A stretch of DNA of 64,000 bases. It comes from Rugalucina vietnamica (taxonomy: Eukaryota > Mollusca > Bivalvia > Lucinida > Lucinidae). The DNA lies in the NCBI GenBank assembly GCA_964017185.1, contig OZ024880.1:44033071-44097070 (forward strand), read 5' to 3'. Positions 43,646 through 54,304 of the stretch are shown here, in pieces (the stretch's first letter is position 1; the number at the start of each line of letters is the position of its first letter). A program made the translations under genes and the position numbers. The notes beneath the pieces were generated by a model. That model had not been told where the DNA came from. It saw only the letters and a program-made list of their open reading frames with translations, and did not search any database.

Positions 43646-43912
43646 GAAAACATGTCCGTGTAATATATACCCCCTTGAACCCCACTTTTACATAGCAAAA
43701 CTGGGGTATGCAGAGGTATAACTATTTTGCTTATTTTTGGTCCAAAACATAGATTGTGGGTACACGTTAGAACCGCCTCACCGAGGCGGTTCTAACGTGT
43801 ACCCACAATCTATGTTTTGAGCAAAAATAAGAAAAATATAAAAAAAATTCAGCTGAAAATTTTCAGTTTTTAAAGCTTAAAGAATCTCTGTTTATTGCAT
43901 GGGCAAGTTTTC
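43646..43912 (+). mobile_element. Family B hairpin element, copy 6
   Basis: GAAAACATGTCCGTGTAATA to TGCATGGGCAAGTTTTC. Arms GTGGGTACACGTTAGAACCG / CGGTTCTAACGTGTACCCAC are perfect with loop CCTCACCGAGG. Confidence 0.92.
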
Positions 43913-43932
43913 GTAATGCATGAAAACATTAT

Positions 43933-44240
43933 GAAAACAATTACCCATGTTTAGACAGATTTTTCTTCAGTTGCAAAAAATGAAACTTTTCTTTAGATTT
44001 TTTTTATTTTCTTTCTTTTTGCTCAAAACATATGTCTTTGATTTTGACAAATGGAGACACTAATTCGCAATTGGCAATAAATAGTGGGTACATGTTAGAA
44101 CCGCTTTGCAGAGACAGTTTTGACGAGTACCCACAATCTATGTTTTGGAGCAAAACTAAGAATAAGAGGTACGTATACCCCTGCATACTCCAGTTTTTCT
44201 ATATAAAAGTGGGGTATAAAGGGGTATATATTTCATGTGT
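43933..44240 (-). mobile_element. Family B hairpin element, copy 7
   Basis: GAAAACAATTACCCATGTTT at the left, decayed palindrome (TACATGTTAGAACCGCTTTG / AGACAGTTTTGACGAGTACC) with a 45-bp insertion after CAAAACATA, right GTGGGGTATAAAGGGGTATA. It follows copy 6 by 20 bp in the opposite orientation. Confidence 0.8.
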
Positions 44241-45368
44241 TATCATGAAGAGTGAGATGACTAGCTCTTTCCCAGTAAGGTTAACAATTAAAACTTGCAG
44301 TTCTTATTGTTTTAGTCTTTCTTGAAAGTTTTCAGTATAAAATAGCTAGATTTTCATTCTCAGCTTCATTAGGTAGATTTGTCTCAAAGGATGGAACTAA
44401 AACGGAAAAATGGATATTCAATTGGAATTTTGAAATACAGAAATTGACATTTTTCAAGCAATTTTAACTATGGGAAATCAAAATTAGCTTACTGTCACTT
44501 TGATTACCCTACTTTGTCTTGAATTGAGTGGAATCGCAGGGATATGCTTGTGTAGGCAACTAAGACTAATTGATATTCAGATTCTCAGCAAAGAAAATCT
44601 TAATTGAATTATTCATTTTATTCTGAGACTGTTAATTGCTCATAATCTCTAGGTATCCATTAATAATCAATTAATTTTTGCACTGGATTTATTTTACACT
44701 TCAGGAATGCCATCAGAGTAAATCAATGTAAAATTTGATTATTATATTTTACTTTTGGTTGTCGACTGCACTGCCCAAACATTTTGAGTAAGCTCTTAAT
44801 TTACAAGTGGACTAGGCATGAAAGCTTCATAGGTAGCAATTCCAATACGTAACAAAGCAGGCCTACAATGGTCCTCACATCATGCACAATGATTTCTTTC
44901 ATCAAGATTTTTGAGGTGTTTGCAGCTGGATTTCCTCACTTGCACATGCAAAATGCCTGTTCAAAAAAAAAAAAAAAAAATTGGGCATGATTATTTTATT
45001 TATTTTGTGAACCGATTTTTGTGGCACTTTTTACAACTTTGGGTTGCAAAAAGATGACCTTGTGGTGTTTGAACAGTTTCACAAAAGTGAGAGTTTGAAA
45101 AATGCAGTGTCTGAAAGATGGTGTGCAGACAGTAATTCAAACAGACAAATAATTTACAATATTTTGAAACTTCTATTACAAAACCAGCGGCACCGGCTGA
45201 CACTAGAAAATATGACTGCAAAATATGTCATATTTTCCATTTTGATTATTAAATCTTTGGATCATAAGCAATTCTCAGAAATTTGAATTACAGACAGTTT
45301 GTCAATATTTTGGCAGACTTAACCATACATCACCTATATATAAAATAGTGCATTTATGTCATCATTAC
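44241..45368. other. Unannotated sequence
   Basis: AT-rich, with an A run at 44964-44982. No exon or repeat family recognised in more than 1 kb. Confidence 0.5.
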
Positions 45369-45630
45369 GAAAACATGCCCATGCAATATGTATACAGAAA
45401 ATGTTTTGGTTGTAAAAATGAAAATTTTCAACGGAAAAATTTTGATATTTTTCTTATTTTTGCTCAAAACATAGGTTGTGGGTACAAATTAGAACCGCCT
45501 CGCCGAGGCAGTTCTAACGAGTACCCACAATCTATGTTTTGGATCAAAAATAAGTTTTCCCCTGAATACCCCCATTTTACTGTATAAAAGTAGGGTTCAA
45601 GGGGGTATGCATTTCACGGAAATGTTATTC
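45369..45630 (-). mobile_element. Family B hairpin element, copy 8
   Basis: GAAAACATGCCCATGCAATA to TTCACGGAAATGTTATTC. Arms from TTTTTGCTCAAAACATAGGT to ATCTATGTTTTGGATCAAAA, loop CCTCGCCGAGG. Confidence 0.9.
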
Positions 45631-46212
45631 TGATTGGAGGCTACCTCCATTTTAATATTATGTTAAAGAAAAAAGAAATTCAAGATTATATCTCAATAGA
45701 AAGGACTGTAATAATATTTTAAGAATCTCTTTGATAGTACACCTCAACCTCTTTACAACACTATTGCTGGGGTTCAAGCCAATTTCCGTGTTAGCTATCC
45801 AATCCGTGTTATAACAATTGTTCCTGGGATAGCGGGGCATAGCAGGGCTTAAGTGTCAGGATTTAACATTCGATGAATCCAGCAGTGCACGAGATGTGCC
45901 GCGGCTTTAATTTATGGCCAATACACAAAATCAATTATAAGTTGTATTTTTCACATTTATTAAATTATTTTATGGTCTTATTTAATTTTTGCAAATGTAT
46001 GCACATTTACATGCAGAAACTCAAGCCCAATCCCATATAATTTTTTTTATCAGAACAACTCCCAGCAGCTGTTGTTCCTCATTGACAGCTTACGTGGGGC
46101 CGGGGGCTTTTAGCAGGGATTTTGACCCTGTAGTATTGGGCTTTTAGCAGGGCAAAAAGCCCTGTGATTCCCTTGCCACACATTGGCCATGGATACAAAT
46201 GACTGGTGTTAA
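45631..46212. other. Unannotated sequence
   Basis: Nothing recognised. GGGCTTTTAGCAGGG is repeated at 46104 and 46137. Confidence 0.4.
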
Positions 46213-46477
46213 GAAAACACGCCCATGCAATATATAACAGAGATTTTTTTAAGTTGTAACAATTGAACATTTTCAGTAGTAAATTTTTGATATTTTTCTT
46301 ATTTTTGCTCAAAACATAGATTGCGGGTACACGTTAGAACCGCCTCGGCGAGGCGGTTCTAACAAGTACCCACAATCTATGTTTTGGAGCAAAAATAAGA
46401 AAAATAGGTATACCCCTGCATACCCCAGTTTTACTATATAAAAGTGGGGTATAATGGGGTATTGATTTCACGGACTT
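46213..46477 (-). mobile_element. Family B hairpin element, copy 9
   Basis: GAAAACACGCCCATGCAATA to TTGATTTCACGGACTT. Arms CGGGTACACGTTAGAACCGC / GCGGTTCTAACAAGTACCCA, loop CTCGGCGAG. It abuts element M directly. Confidence 0.9.
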
Positions 46478-47750
46478 GGGCCATCCTTAAATGATTCATT
46501 GTTTGCTGTGCTCCTACCCATCAGTTTCAGATAGAGTAGGTACACTGAAACAAAGTTATAAAGAGGCCACTTTTCAAACTCATTTTTTGTTTCTAAGCCA
46601 AGTTCAAAATTGCACAATTTTTTGCCAAAAGACGTGTCTTTCAAGTAAGTAAAGTTCCAAAGTGTTAAGAAATAATTTTCTTTTAATAAAGGCGTTTTTG
46701 GAGTAAAAATGCAAAAATCAATGTTTTTAAATAAAGAATTGGATACAGCACAACCATTTATTGAAATTAGGAACGGGTGTCATCAAAGGGGTCGTTACGG
46801 CTCGGAAAAACATCAAACATTCGAATTTTCTCTACTGGTAGAATTTTTATGCATTTTTAAAAATCGCCAATTTTGAGATTTTTTGAAAAATTCATAAATG
46901 TGCCTCTTAAACATGTTGACCCCTATTAAATTCACTTGATGAGGCCTGGAAATGAGAGATATAATTCGACTGAACTGTTTTTGACCATTTTCGAGGACCA
47001 ACATGTCAAGGCTGCCGCACACTTCCGGTTTCAATGCCAATTTTTAACGAACAAAATAACAAAATTTATGGACGATTTTTTTAATTTTCAAAGTTTATCA
47101 GAGTCTAGTATTTGACCTAAATAATCGCTGAAAATTTCAATGCCGTGCTGCTGATAATAACGCAACTGGAGAAGAACAAAGTTGGTATGCAAATTGCATA
47201 CAAAAGCTGAATTCCTGTTATTCAGGTTGTTGTCTTCTTGCATGTGCAAAACAGAAACGAAGATTCTTATTGCAGCAACACTTTTGACTTAATTTTATCT
47301 TGCATCATGGCAGTCAGTAGCACTTTCAAATAAATTAAAATGTAAAAACACAACGTCATAATATGACATTTAATTTGATGTTAATAAAGTGTGACTTTTC
47401 GAAATAGGGTACCTTTACACATGCTTCGTCTGTGTGAGAAGTATCACGCATTTTGGAATGCAGAAACTCACAGAGCCACTGTTAGACATTGGTTTATTCA
47501 TATGATCATGAATTTTAATTGATCGTATTTTACTTTCTGAACTAGAAGACAAAATATGAGGTGGCCTCTTATAACTTTTTTTCAGTGTAGATAGTGTTTT
47601 TTTTTTTTTTGGTTTAATAGAGTTTTTGTTGTTGTTTTTTTAAACCAAAAAAAAAACACTAACAAATCATTTCGCCAGAGTGGCGATAAAAGTTTTTGGG
47701 TAGGGTAGGTTAGGAGCACAGCAAACCAACATTTTTTTATGGTCTGCCTT
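46478..47750. mobile_element. Element M, copy 1, split by element L
   Basis: Left end GGGCCATCCTTAAATGATTC ATTGTTTGCTGTGCTCCTACC (46478-46519). Right end GGTTAGGAGCACAGCAAACC AACATTTTTTTATGGTCTGCC (47709-47749). The two are inverted repeats. Element L occupies 46541-47589. Remaining M sequence is rich in A/T runs. Confidence 0.75.
46541..47589. mobile_element. Element L, 1.05-kb TIR element nested in M
   Basis: TACACTGAAACAAAGTTATA AAGAGGCCAC at the left and GTGGCCTCTTATAACTTTTT TTCAGTGTA at the right are inverted repeats of about 28 bp. The - frame 46813-47040 has no recognisable domain and there is no transposase. Confidence 0.8.
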
Positions 47751-47753
47751 GTT

Positions 47754-49288
47754 AGCTCACCTGAGCCGTCAGGCTCACAAGGTGAGCTTATAGTATACCC
47801 ATGCTCCGTCGTCCGTCCGTCCGTCCGTCGTCCGTCGTCCGTCCGTCCGTCGTCCACAATTTTCAAAGATCTTCTTCTCTGAAACCGCTTGGCCAATCAA
47901 AGCCAAATTTTACATGAAGCATCTATGGGAAGGGGGAACCAATGTGTATATAAATAATCCAGGTCACATGACCAAGATGGCCGCCATGCCCATATATGGT
48001 AAAAACCCTTCAAAAATCTTCTTCTCCGGAACCACTGGACAGATTTCAACCAAACTTGGCATGAAGCATCGATGACTCAAGCACTACAATGTATATATAA
48101 ATCATGACCTTGCGGTGACCTTGACCTATTTTACGGCAAGGTCAACATAGGTCGCCTTTGCATTTGAATGGGAAAAATTGTTAAATTGTCATTTAAAGGA
48201 AAAATCTTGCAGAAAATGAGCAGTAGGACTGAATATTAATGATTCTGAAAAAAATTGGGCACCAGGGGCTCATCCGCCCCCACCCCGGGGCAATATACAT
48301 GTATATTATCATAATATTCAAACATCTTCTTCTCTGAAACCGCTTGGCCAATCAAAGCCAAATTTTACATGAAGCATCTATGGGAAGGGGGAACCAATGT
48401 GTATATAAATAATCCAGGTCACATGACCAAGATGGCCGCCATGCCCATATATGGTAAAAACCCTTCAAAAATCTTCTTCTCCAGAACCGGTGGACCGATT
48501 TCAACGAACCTTGGCATGAAGCATTGATGGCTCAAGCACTACAATGTGTATATAAATCATGACCCTGTGATGACCTTGACCTATTTTACGGCAAGGTCAA
48601 CATAGGTCACCAATGCATTGGAATGGGGAAAACTTTTAAAATGTAATTTAAAGTGAAAGTCTTGCAGGAAATGGGAAGTAGGACTGAATATTAATGATTC
48701 TGAAAAAAATTGGACCCCAGGGGCTCATGTGCCCCCACCCCGCGGCAATATACATGTATATTTCCATAATATTCAAACGTCTTCTCCTCTGAAACCGCTT
48801 GGCCAATCAAAGCCAATTTTTTTTGTGAAGCATCTATAGAATGGGTGAATCAATGTGTATATAAATAATCTAGGTCACATGACAAAGATGGCCGCCATGC
48901 CCATATATGGTAAAAACCCATCAAAAACCTTCTTCTCTGAAACCAATTGACTGATTTCAAGGAAACTTGGCATGAAGCATCGATGGCTAAAATACTTTAA
49001 TGTATATATAAATCAGGACCCTGTGATGACCTTGACCAAGTTTATGGCAAGGTCAACATGGGTTGCCTATGCATTTGAATTTGGAAAACTGTTAAAATGT
49101 CATTTGAAGGGAAAAGCCAGCAGGAAATTGGCAAATGGACAGAATATTGAAGATTCAGAAAAAAGAAAATGGCCCAAGGGCTTCATCTGCCCCTGCACTG
49201 GAATAAAATACCATAATATTCATACATGTTTATTGGTATATGCAGCAGATCTCAGGTGAGCGTTTACAGGACCATTGGTCCTCTGGTT
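47754..49288 (+). mobile_element. Family C long element, copy 3
   Basis: AGCTCACCTGAGCCGTCAGG hairpin, (CCGT)n at 47808-47852, then three tandem units of about 450 bp starting near 47865, 48315 and 48775 (TTCTCTGAAACCGCTTGGCC). Each unit holds GGTCACATGAC(C/A)AAGATGGC, CCATATATGGTAAAAACCC and TGACCTTGACC. It ends CAGGTGAGCGTTTACAGGAC CATTGGTCCTCTGGTTTT. Confidence 0.9.
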
Positions 49289-49501
49289 TTTCTGATGGCA
49301 TAGCTGTCATGGAGCAGCTCAGAATGATCAAGCCTGTTGTCAACAGGAATTTATTGTATTTGAACAAGAAATGTCTTTGTCAATATTCTGCACAATTATT
49401 TTTCTGGAGGCAATTATTATATACAACAAACCATGCATGATGTTTTAATGGTGTGGGCATGCATAGGCATGATGCAGGCAGCAATTTTGCTGGAGGTTAT
49501 A

Positions 49502-49746
49502 TGAGCCTTGGCATGAGAAAACTGGTCTTCTGGATTTCTGAATAGGTTTGACACGAATCGGCCTGTACAGTCTCAGAAGAATGCTACAGTAGAAGGTTGA
49601 AATTTCAGATTTAAGAAGAAGAGGAATTTTTCTATCCATGTGACAAAAACAAAATGCTGATCAGCAGCTGTGCAGTTACTACACAGCTGATCTGCTTCTT
49701 TGTGTTTCGTATATGCATAAAGCTTGTTTTCTCATGATGTGGCTCA
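49502..49746 (-). mobile_element. Family A hairpin MITE, copy 24
   Basis: TGAGCCTTGGCATGAGAAAA to TCTCATGATGTGGCTCA. Stem AGCTGTGCAGTTACTACACAG with one unpaired base. Flanks TATA/TATA. Confidence 0.85.
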
Positions 49747-49850
49747 TATAGCTGCATACTCTGATTCTTGGAATAAAGACTTGTTATAATAGCAAAAGGA
49801 GTTCTTGAATTCTTGTGGGGACTGTTCATGCAGTTATAATTCCTCAGATT

Positions 49851-50085
49851 TGAGCAGCCCCATGGGAAAACCAACAATCTGCATAGGTGAAAACAAAGGC
49901 GCAGATCAGCTTCGCAGTAACTGCGAAGCTGATCAGCGCCTTTGTTTTCGCTACATGGATAGTACAATTCCTCTCCCTTCTAAATCCAAAATTTCCCGTC
50001 TCCAGCCATCTTCTGTGCTTGTACAGCTCGGTTTGTGTCAGACCTGATCGGAAAGCACATTGTGGGTTTTCCACGAGGTGGCTCA
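49851..50085 (+). mobile_element. Family A hairpin MITE, copy 25
   Basis: TGAGCAGCCCCATGGGAAAA to CCACGAGGTGGCTCA. CCAACAAT subtype, stem CTTCGCAGTAACTGCGAAG. Lies 104 bp from copy 24 in inverted orientation. Confidence 0.9.
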
Positions 50086-50185
50086 TTTTATTGTCCAGGC
50101 AGGACAGGAAAAATGACAGGCTTCTCAGAGTCTGCTCGCATTAGGATCCTAAACATTCCCTGTAACCCCATTTAGAGGGCAGTGG

Positions 50186-50276
50186 GTAAAAGAGCAAGGT
50201 TTTGACCTCCAGTTTGTTCTTTTGGGGTGGTGCTAAATATATAGCATGGCATTAAAAACTGAGAAGTCAGAATGTA
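50186..50276 (+). repeat. Dispersed repeat shared with 25966-26035
   Basis: AGAGCAAGGTTTTGACCTCC AGTTTGTTCTTTTGGGGTGG corresponds to the earlier block with scattered changes. Nature unknown. Confidence 0.55.
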
Positions 50277-50332
50277 CATGTATTTAGTGGTGTCATGTGG
50301 TTAAAATAGATCGATGTCATTACGAAAACTTG

Positions 50333-50576
50333 CGCTTGCAATATACAAAGATTTTTTTAGCCGTAAAAATTTGTTTGCACAAAATAATGATTGTGGGTAC
50401 ATGTTAGAACCGCCATGAGATGGTTAGAACTGCCTCTTCGAGGCGGGTCTAACGGGTACCCGCAATCAATGTTTTGGATCAAAAATAAGAAAAAGAGGTA
50501 TATCCCTGTTAACTCCATTTATATATATATATAAAAGTGGGGTATAAGGGGGTATAGATTTCACGGACATGTTTTC
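50333..50576 (-). mobile_element. Family B hairpin element, copy 10
   Basis: GAAAACTTGCGCTTGCAATA to TTTCACGGACATGTTTTC. The palindrome is rearranged: TTAGAACCGCCATGAGATGG TTAGAACTGCCTCTTCGAGG shows a partial duplication of the left arm. Confidence 0.85.
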
Positions 50577-51307
50577 CTGAAGTGTTAGATGTACCGACAA
50601 ATTTGCTTTTGTAAGAAATGTTACTGGCTGTCACAAACTGAATTTGTGAATTGTTCAGACTGACCCTTAAGCGTGTAGGTTTGACATGATTCATATTCTT
50701 AGTGGTCTGTCTTGGGGATAATCTGCAAATCCCTTAAACGGTTATTGGCTGTTCATGCAATTTAGCAGATTCGTAAATTTTATTAAGTTGTCATTTGTGG
50801 ATGAGACGTCGAGTGGCAAGATTTTGTTACAATTGGCTGCATGTGTATGACATTTAGCACATCAGCTAGCCTTAGTTCATGTTTAATGTAGTTCATCGCC
50901 ACTTTATATCTGATCCACTCGTACTTGCTCCACCACACATATCTTTAATATGAATTTAATAGGTGGTACCTATACTCGGTCGTTCTAGAGTAAACATCCA
51001 CTGCCATATATAATGCTATTGACCGTGGTTAGACTAAATGCTTTTGTAATTAAGTTGCATGTCATGGCTTTGACTGATCAAGTAATCTCATAGAAAAACT
51101 TTAAAGTTTGATTTTTGAAGGTTGACTTACGCCAGAGCATGGTATGTAATAAGTTTATCGGTCAGGTCAAGGCTTGTAAAAATTCACTTATGAAAACATA
51201 TAAATACTTGTCAAACAACTCAAGTGTAAACCTAAGCTGAGTCAGGTGTGGACGCAGGTGGAAGCCTGGAAGCCTAGGCTTCAACATAACTTTTTTTCAA
51301 GTATGGT
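50577..51307. other. Unannotated sequence
   Basis: Nothing recognised in about 730 bp. Confidence 0.45.
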
Positions 51308-51483
51308 CATGCGCGGATCCAGAGGGGGGGACCGGGGGTCCGGACCCCCCCTGGAATTTGAAAATTTTACCTAAAAAAAGGTAATTTCGGGATTTTTTGG
51401 GGGTTGGACCCCCCCTCGTCTGTGACCAAGAATTACCATTTTCGTTGGACCCCCTCTCATGAAAATTTCTGGATCCGCGCATG
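51308..51483. mobile_element. Element R, GGATCC-ended MITE with 5-bp target duplication
   Basis: CATGCGCGGATCCAGA at the left and TCTGGATCCGCGCATG at the right are perfect 16-bp inverted ends. Flanked by ATGGT at 51303-51307 and 51484-51488. Short C/G-rich runs inside (GGACCCCCCCT, inverted). Non-coding. MITEs with CGGATCCAG ends occur in many animals. Confidence 0.9.
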
Positions 51484-51785
51484 ATGGTCTTTCTGAGAAA
51501 AATCCATGAAAAAGAAAAGAAATTTAAACTAAAAAAGAAAGAAAATATAGAAAATGAAAAGAAAATTAAGAAAATATAGAAAATGAAAAGAAAATGAAAA
51601 GAAAATTAATAAATATCTTTAATCTGGTCTGATTTTTTTTCTTTTCACATTTTGATTCCACTGTAGGTAGAAGTCTGATGAAACTGAGTATTTACCGGCT
51701 GATCCATGATCAATTTTAAACTGAAAATGAACAATGGCCATTGTTTCTTAATACATGCATCCAAGTATTTATGGGCTTGATTGTT
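51484..51785. repeat. A-rich (AAAGAAAA)n sequence
   Basis: 51505-51610 is an imperfect run of GAAAATGAAAAGAAAAT words. The rest is unremarkable. Confidence 0.7.
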
Positions 51786-52068
51786 TCTCCTCAGTGGTAG
51801 AGTATTTTACTCCTGATTCAGGGGTCTAAGATTCGAGACCTACTGCTGCCGTGATGTGTCAATGAGCAAAGACTTTTTGACTTCCCACAGTAAAGGTTAA
51901 ATACCTATGAAGTGGTGGCTCCGCCCAGAAGAACTGTTGACTGGAATCAAATCAAATTCAAAAATTTCTCCTCCAGTTTTCACTAAATAATTATCTAAAG
52001 CGGTGGTTCTGTCCAACATGACTGGAAAATTGTTGACTGGCACACTAAGCCTTAAATCAAATCAGTTA
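51786..52068 (+). mobile_element. SINE W copy and an extra tail
   Basis: Diverged SINE W: CTCAGTGGTAGAGTATTTTA head, TCGAGACCTACTGC, AATGAGCAAAGAC, GTGGTGGCTCCGCCC, TTGACTGGAATCAAATCAAA tail. A second tail (GCGGTGGTTCTGTCCAACAT..TTGTTGACTGGCAC) follows at 52000-52068. Confidence 0.7.
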
Positions 52069-52092
52069 AAAAAATCTACCCCAGCTTTCACC

Positions 52093-52542
52093 AAACCAGA
52101 GGACCAATGGTCCTGTAAACGCTCACCTGAGATCAGCTGTATATACGAATGTTATAGAAAATATTCCCAGTATAGGGGCAGATGAATCCCTTTTTTTTTC
52201 AGAATAATCAATATACTGTCCATACAAGTTTTTCCCTTCAAATGACATTTTAACAGTTTACCCATTCAAATACATAGGCAACCCATGATGACCTTGCCTT
52301 AAAATAGGTCAAGGTCATCACAGGGTCATGATTTATATATACATTGTAGTACTTGTAGTCATCAATGCTTCATGCCAAGTTTCTTCGAAATTGGTCCACC
52401 GGTTCCGGAGAAGATTTTTGAAGGGTTTATACCATATATGGGCATGGCAGCCATCTTGGTCATGTGACCTTGATTATTTATATATACATTGATTCCCCCA
52501 TTCTATAGATGCTTCACATGAAATTTGGCTTTGATTGGCCAT
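52093..52542 (-). mobile_element. Family C long element, copy 4 (truncated)
   Basis: Reverse orientation. AAACCAGAGGACCAATGGTC CTGTAAACGCTCACCTGAGA, then GGTCAAGGTCATCACAGGGT, CCATATATGGGCATGGCAGC and CATCTTGGTCATGTGACC. It stops at TTGATTGGCC, so the CCGTCC run and the outer hairpin are missing. Confidence 0.85.
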
Positions 52543-52754
52543 ATTCTGAACCTCAGTTATTCAAAAATTTTCAACTTGAACTGGATGTTAAAATTTTACA
52601 AACCATGTAACAACCCTATCCCCTAACTTGAAAAAGTTGTAAAGTCAGAATTTGTAAATTTGTCAAATCCATATTTGTAGATTCAAACTTTTTAAATATA
52701 TTTTCACATAAAATAATACTAATTATAAAGCTTGTCCATATTGTTCGAATAAAG
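52543..52754. other. Spacer between two family C copies
   Basis: Unique-looking sequence. Nothing recognised. Confidence 0.5.
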
Positions 52755-52873
52755 AAACCAGAGGACCAATGGTCCTGTAAACACTCACCTGACATCTGCT
52801 GTATATACCAATAAATATGTTTGAATATTATAGAAAACAGTTCCAGTATAGGGGCAGATGAAACCCTTGGGAA

Positions 52874-53133
52874 GGCGGCCCCCGTGGCCGAGTGGTTAAG
52901 GTCGCTGACTTCAGTGCTCTTGATCATTCGATCATCTCACCGATGTGGGTTCGCGCCTCGCACGGGGCACGAATTCATATGTGAGACAAGCCATGTTCTG
53001 CTTGCGGGTGTGTCAGGTGGTTTTTCCCCGGGTACTCCGGTTTTCGCCCCACCTACCGATTGATTCGTCTCGATATGAGTGAAAAAGCTTAAAAGGGACG
53101 TAAAACTGAATAAAAAAAAAAAAAAAAAAAAAA
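52874..53133 (+). mobile_element. SINE V, leucine/serine tRNA-like, with 12-bp target duplication
   Basis: Head GGCGGCCCCCGTGGCCGAGT GGTTAAGG (A box), long variable-arm-like region TGATCATTCGATCATCTCACC, B box GGGTTCGCGCCTC. Body GTCAGGTGGTTTTTCCCCGG, then an A-rich tail of about 26 A. Flanks GAAACCCTTGGG (52860-52871) and GAAACCCTGGGG (53134-53145) match at 11 of 12. Confidence 0.92.
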
Positions 53134-53144
53134 GAAACCCTGGG

Positions 53145-53522
53145 GCCGACCATAAAAAATTGTTGGTTTGCTGTGCTCCTACCTACCCGCCAAAATTGGC
53201 CCTACCCAAAAAATTTTATGGCCATTTTGAGGATTTTTTTTTTTTTTTTTTTTTTTTTCAAAAATCTAAAAACAAGGATTCATTTTCACAAAATTATTCT
53301 TTCCAAAACCTTTTTTATGTTCTGACAATGTTTAATTATACTGTTTTAACTTCAATATATCCTATTTTGAACCATATACATCAACGAACACATGTATAGC
53401 AAATTATAAAGATATTTTTCTGGTTCCAAAAAAAAAAAAAAAAAAAAAAAAAATGACCTACCTACCTACCCACACTAAAATTGATGGGTAGGAGCACAGC
53501 AAACAAAGAATCATTTAAGGAT
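53145..53522. mobile_element. Element M, copy 2
   Basis: GGCCGACCATAAAAAATTGT TGGTTTGCTGTGCTCCTACC at the left, inverted as GGGTAGGAGCACAGCAAACA AAGAATCATTTAAGGATGGC at the right. Each arm carries (CCTA)n and an inverted poly-T/poly-A pair (53226-53257; 53430-53453). Short flanks TGG/TGG. Confidence 0.8.
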
Positions 53523-53708
53523 GGCCTGGGACCATTTTTTTTTCTCTCAGGATAATCAATATCCTGTCCATTTGCCAATATCCTACAAGTTTCTCCCTTC
53601 AAATGACATTTTAACAGATCAACCCATTCAAATACATAGGCAACCCATGTTGACCTTGCCTTAAAATAGGTCAAGGTCATCACAGGGTCATGATTTATAT
53701 ATATACAT

Positions 53709-53797
53709 AAGGAGCGTAGTAGCGCAGTCGGTAGAGGGGATGGCCCTGTATAGCTAGGCGCCGAAGCCGAAGTCTGCGGGTTCGAAACCTACCTTCG
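53709..53797 (+). mobile_element. tRNA-like module beside the Penelope fragment
   Basis: GTAGTAGCGCAGTCGGTAGA is a good A box and GCGGGTTCGAAACCTACC a perfect B box. About 45 nt lie between them, longer than a normal tRNA, and the acceptor strands do not pair. It is a tRNA-derived pol III promoter module or SINE head, facing the opposite way to the Penelope fragment that follows. Confidence 0.6.
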
Positions 53798-53823
53798 CCA
53801 ATTTAGTACATCTTTATTTCTCT

Positions 53824-53828
<5 letters not shown>

Positions 53829-53864
<36 letters not shown>
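53829..53864 (+). repeat. (TA)n microsatellite
   Basis: About 18 TA units between the tRNA-like module and the Penelope 3' end. Confidence 0.95.
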
Positions 53865-53868
<4 letters not shown>

Positions 53869-53905
53869 AAAATAATGACATCTGGATTTTTACGTTATTT
53901 TATTA

Positions 53906-53937
53906 CCGCGACCGGTTTCGTTATACTCATCAGGCGG
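53906..53937 (-). ncRNA. Hammerhead ribozyme (minimal type I, Penelope-associated)
   Basis: Read 5' to 3' on the - strand: CCGC (helix I), CTGATGA (core), GTATAAC (helix II of G-C and T-A pairs with loop ATA), GAA (core), ACCGGT (helix III strands A-C-C and G-G-T with no loop), C17, then GCGG (helix I partner of CCGC). All conserved hammerhead core positions are present. Predicted cleavage follows the C of GTC, between 53910 and 53909. The helix III is a bare palindrome, as known for Penelope ribozymes that act as dimers. It lies about 70 bp downstream of the GIY-YIG stop codon, as expected for such elements. Confidence 0.87.
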
Positions 53938-54007
53938 ATTTAACATAGTAACATAGCAACGTAAGTAACGTAACGCGACGTTAAACGTCGCAACGTTCGT
54001 GACATCA

Positions 54008-54304
54008 TCAAATTTTGTTAAGTTTAGGGCTGAATATATTCAAAAAATATTTTTCTTTCGACAACCTAGCTGAAACATCATTGACATGAAATTTAAAGAA
54101 AGGAAAAATAGAATACTTAGGATTAGTAACACAGCAACGGTCTAAATGAGCAGAGACAGGTAGTTGTCTTGTCGATGGATCTCTTATTTGCTGGTCGTGA
54201 ACAGTCCGTCTATTTCGTAGTTTGTCCCCTGTCTGTCCGATGTAAAATTCTTGACAACCGTTGCAGATTAAAACATAAAGGACGTTTTGCACTGTACAGT
54301 CCAT
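54008..54304 (-). CDS. GIY-YIG endonuclease domain, Penelope C-terminus (partial)
   Basis: A 98-residue frame on the - strand. NVLYVLICNGCQEFYIGQTG carries the two signature strands (here LYV and YIG). LRNRRTVHDQQI follows with the conserved arginine and histidine, and then PVSAHLDRC. This is the endonuclease that nicks target DNA for reverse transcription in Penelope-like elements. The frame has its own stop (KLNKI then TGA/TAA region at 54007). The N-terminal reverse transcriptase is absent, so the frame is a fragment of a longer protein and its ATG is only the first in-frame methionine. Confidence 0.85.
   Translation of the reverse strand: MDCTVQNVLYVLICNGCQEFYIGQTGDKLRNRRTVHDQQIRDPSTRQLPVSAHLDRCCVTNPKYSIFPFFKFHVNDVSARLSKEKYFLNIFSPKLNKI

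Noticed and set aside
48972-49440. Frames ending FICPCTGIKYHNIHTCLLV
   Set aside because: The same peptide appears at 42456-42665 because both lie in family C units. Repeat translation, no conserved domain.
52821-53063. Frame reading LGKAAPVAEWLRSLTSV as a gene
   Set aside because: It is translation of the tRNA-like head and body of SINE V.
53709-53797. Functional tRNA gene
   Set aside because: The A-to-B box spacing is too long and the acceptor strands do not pair.
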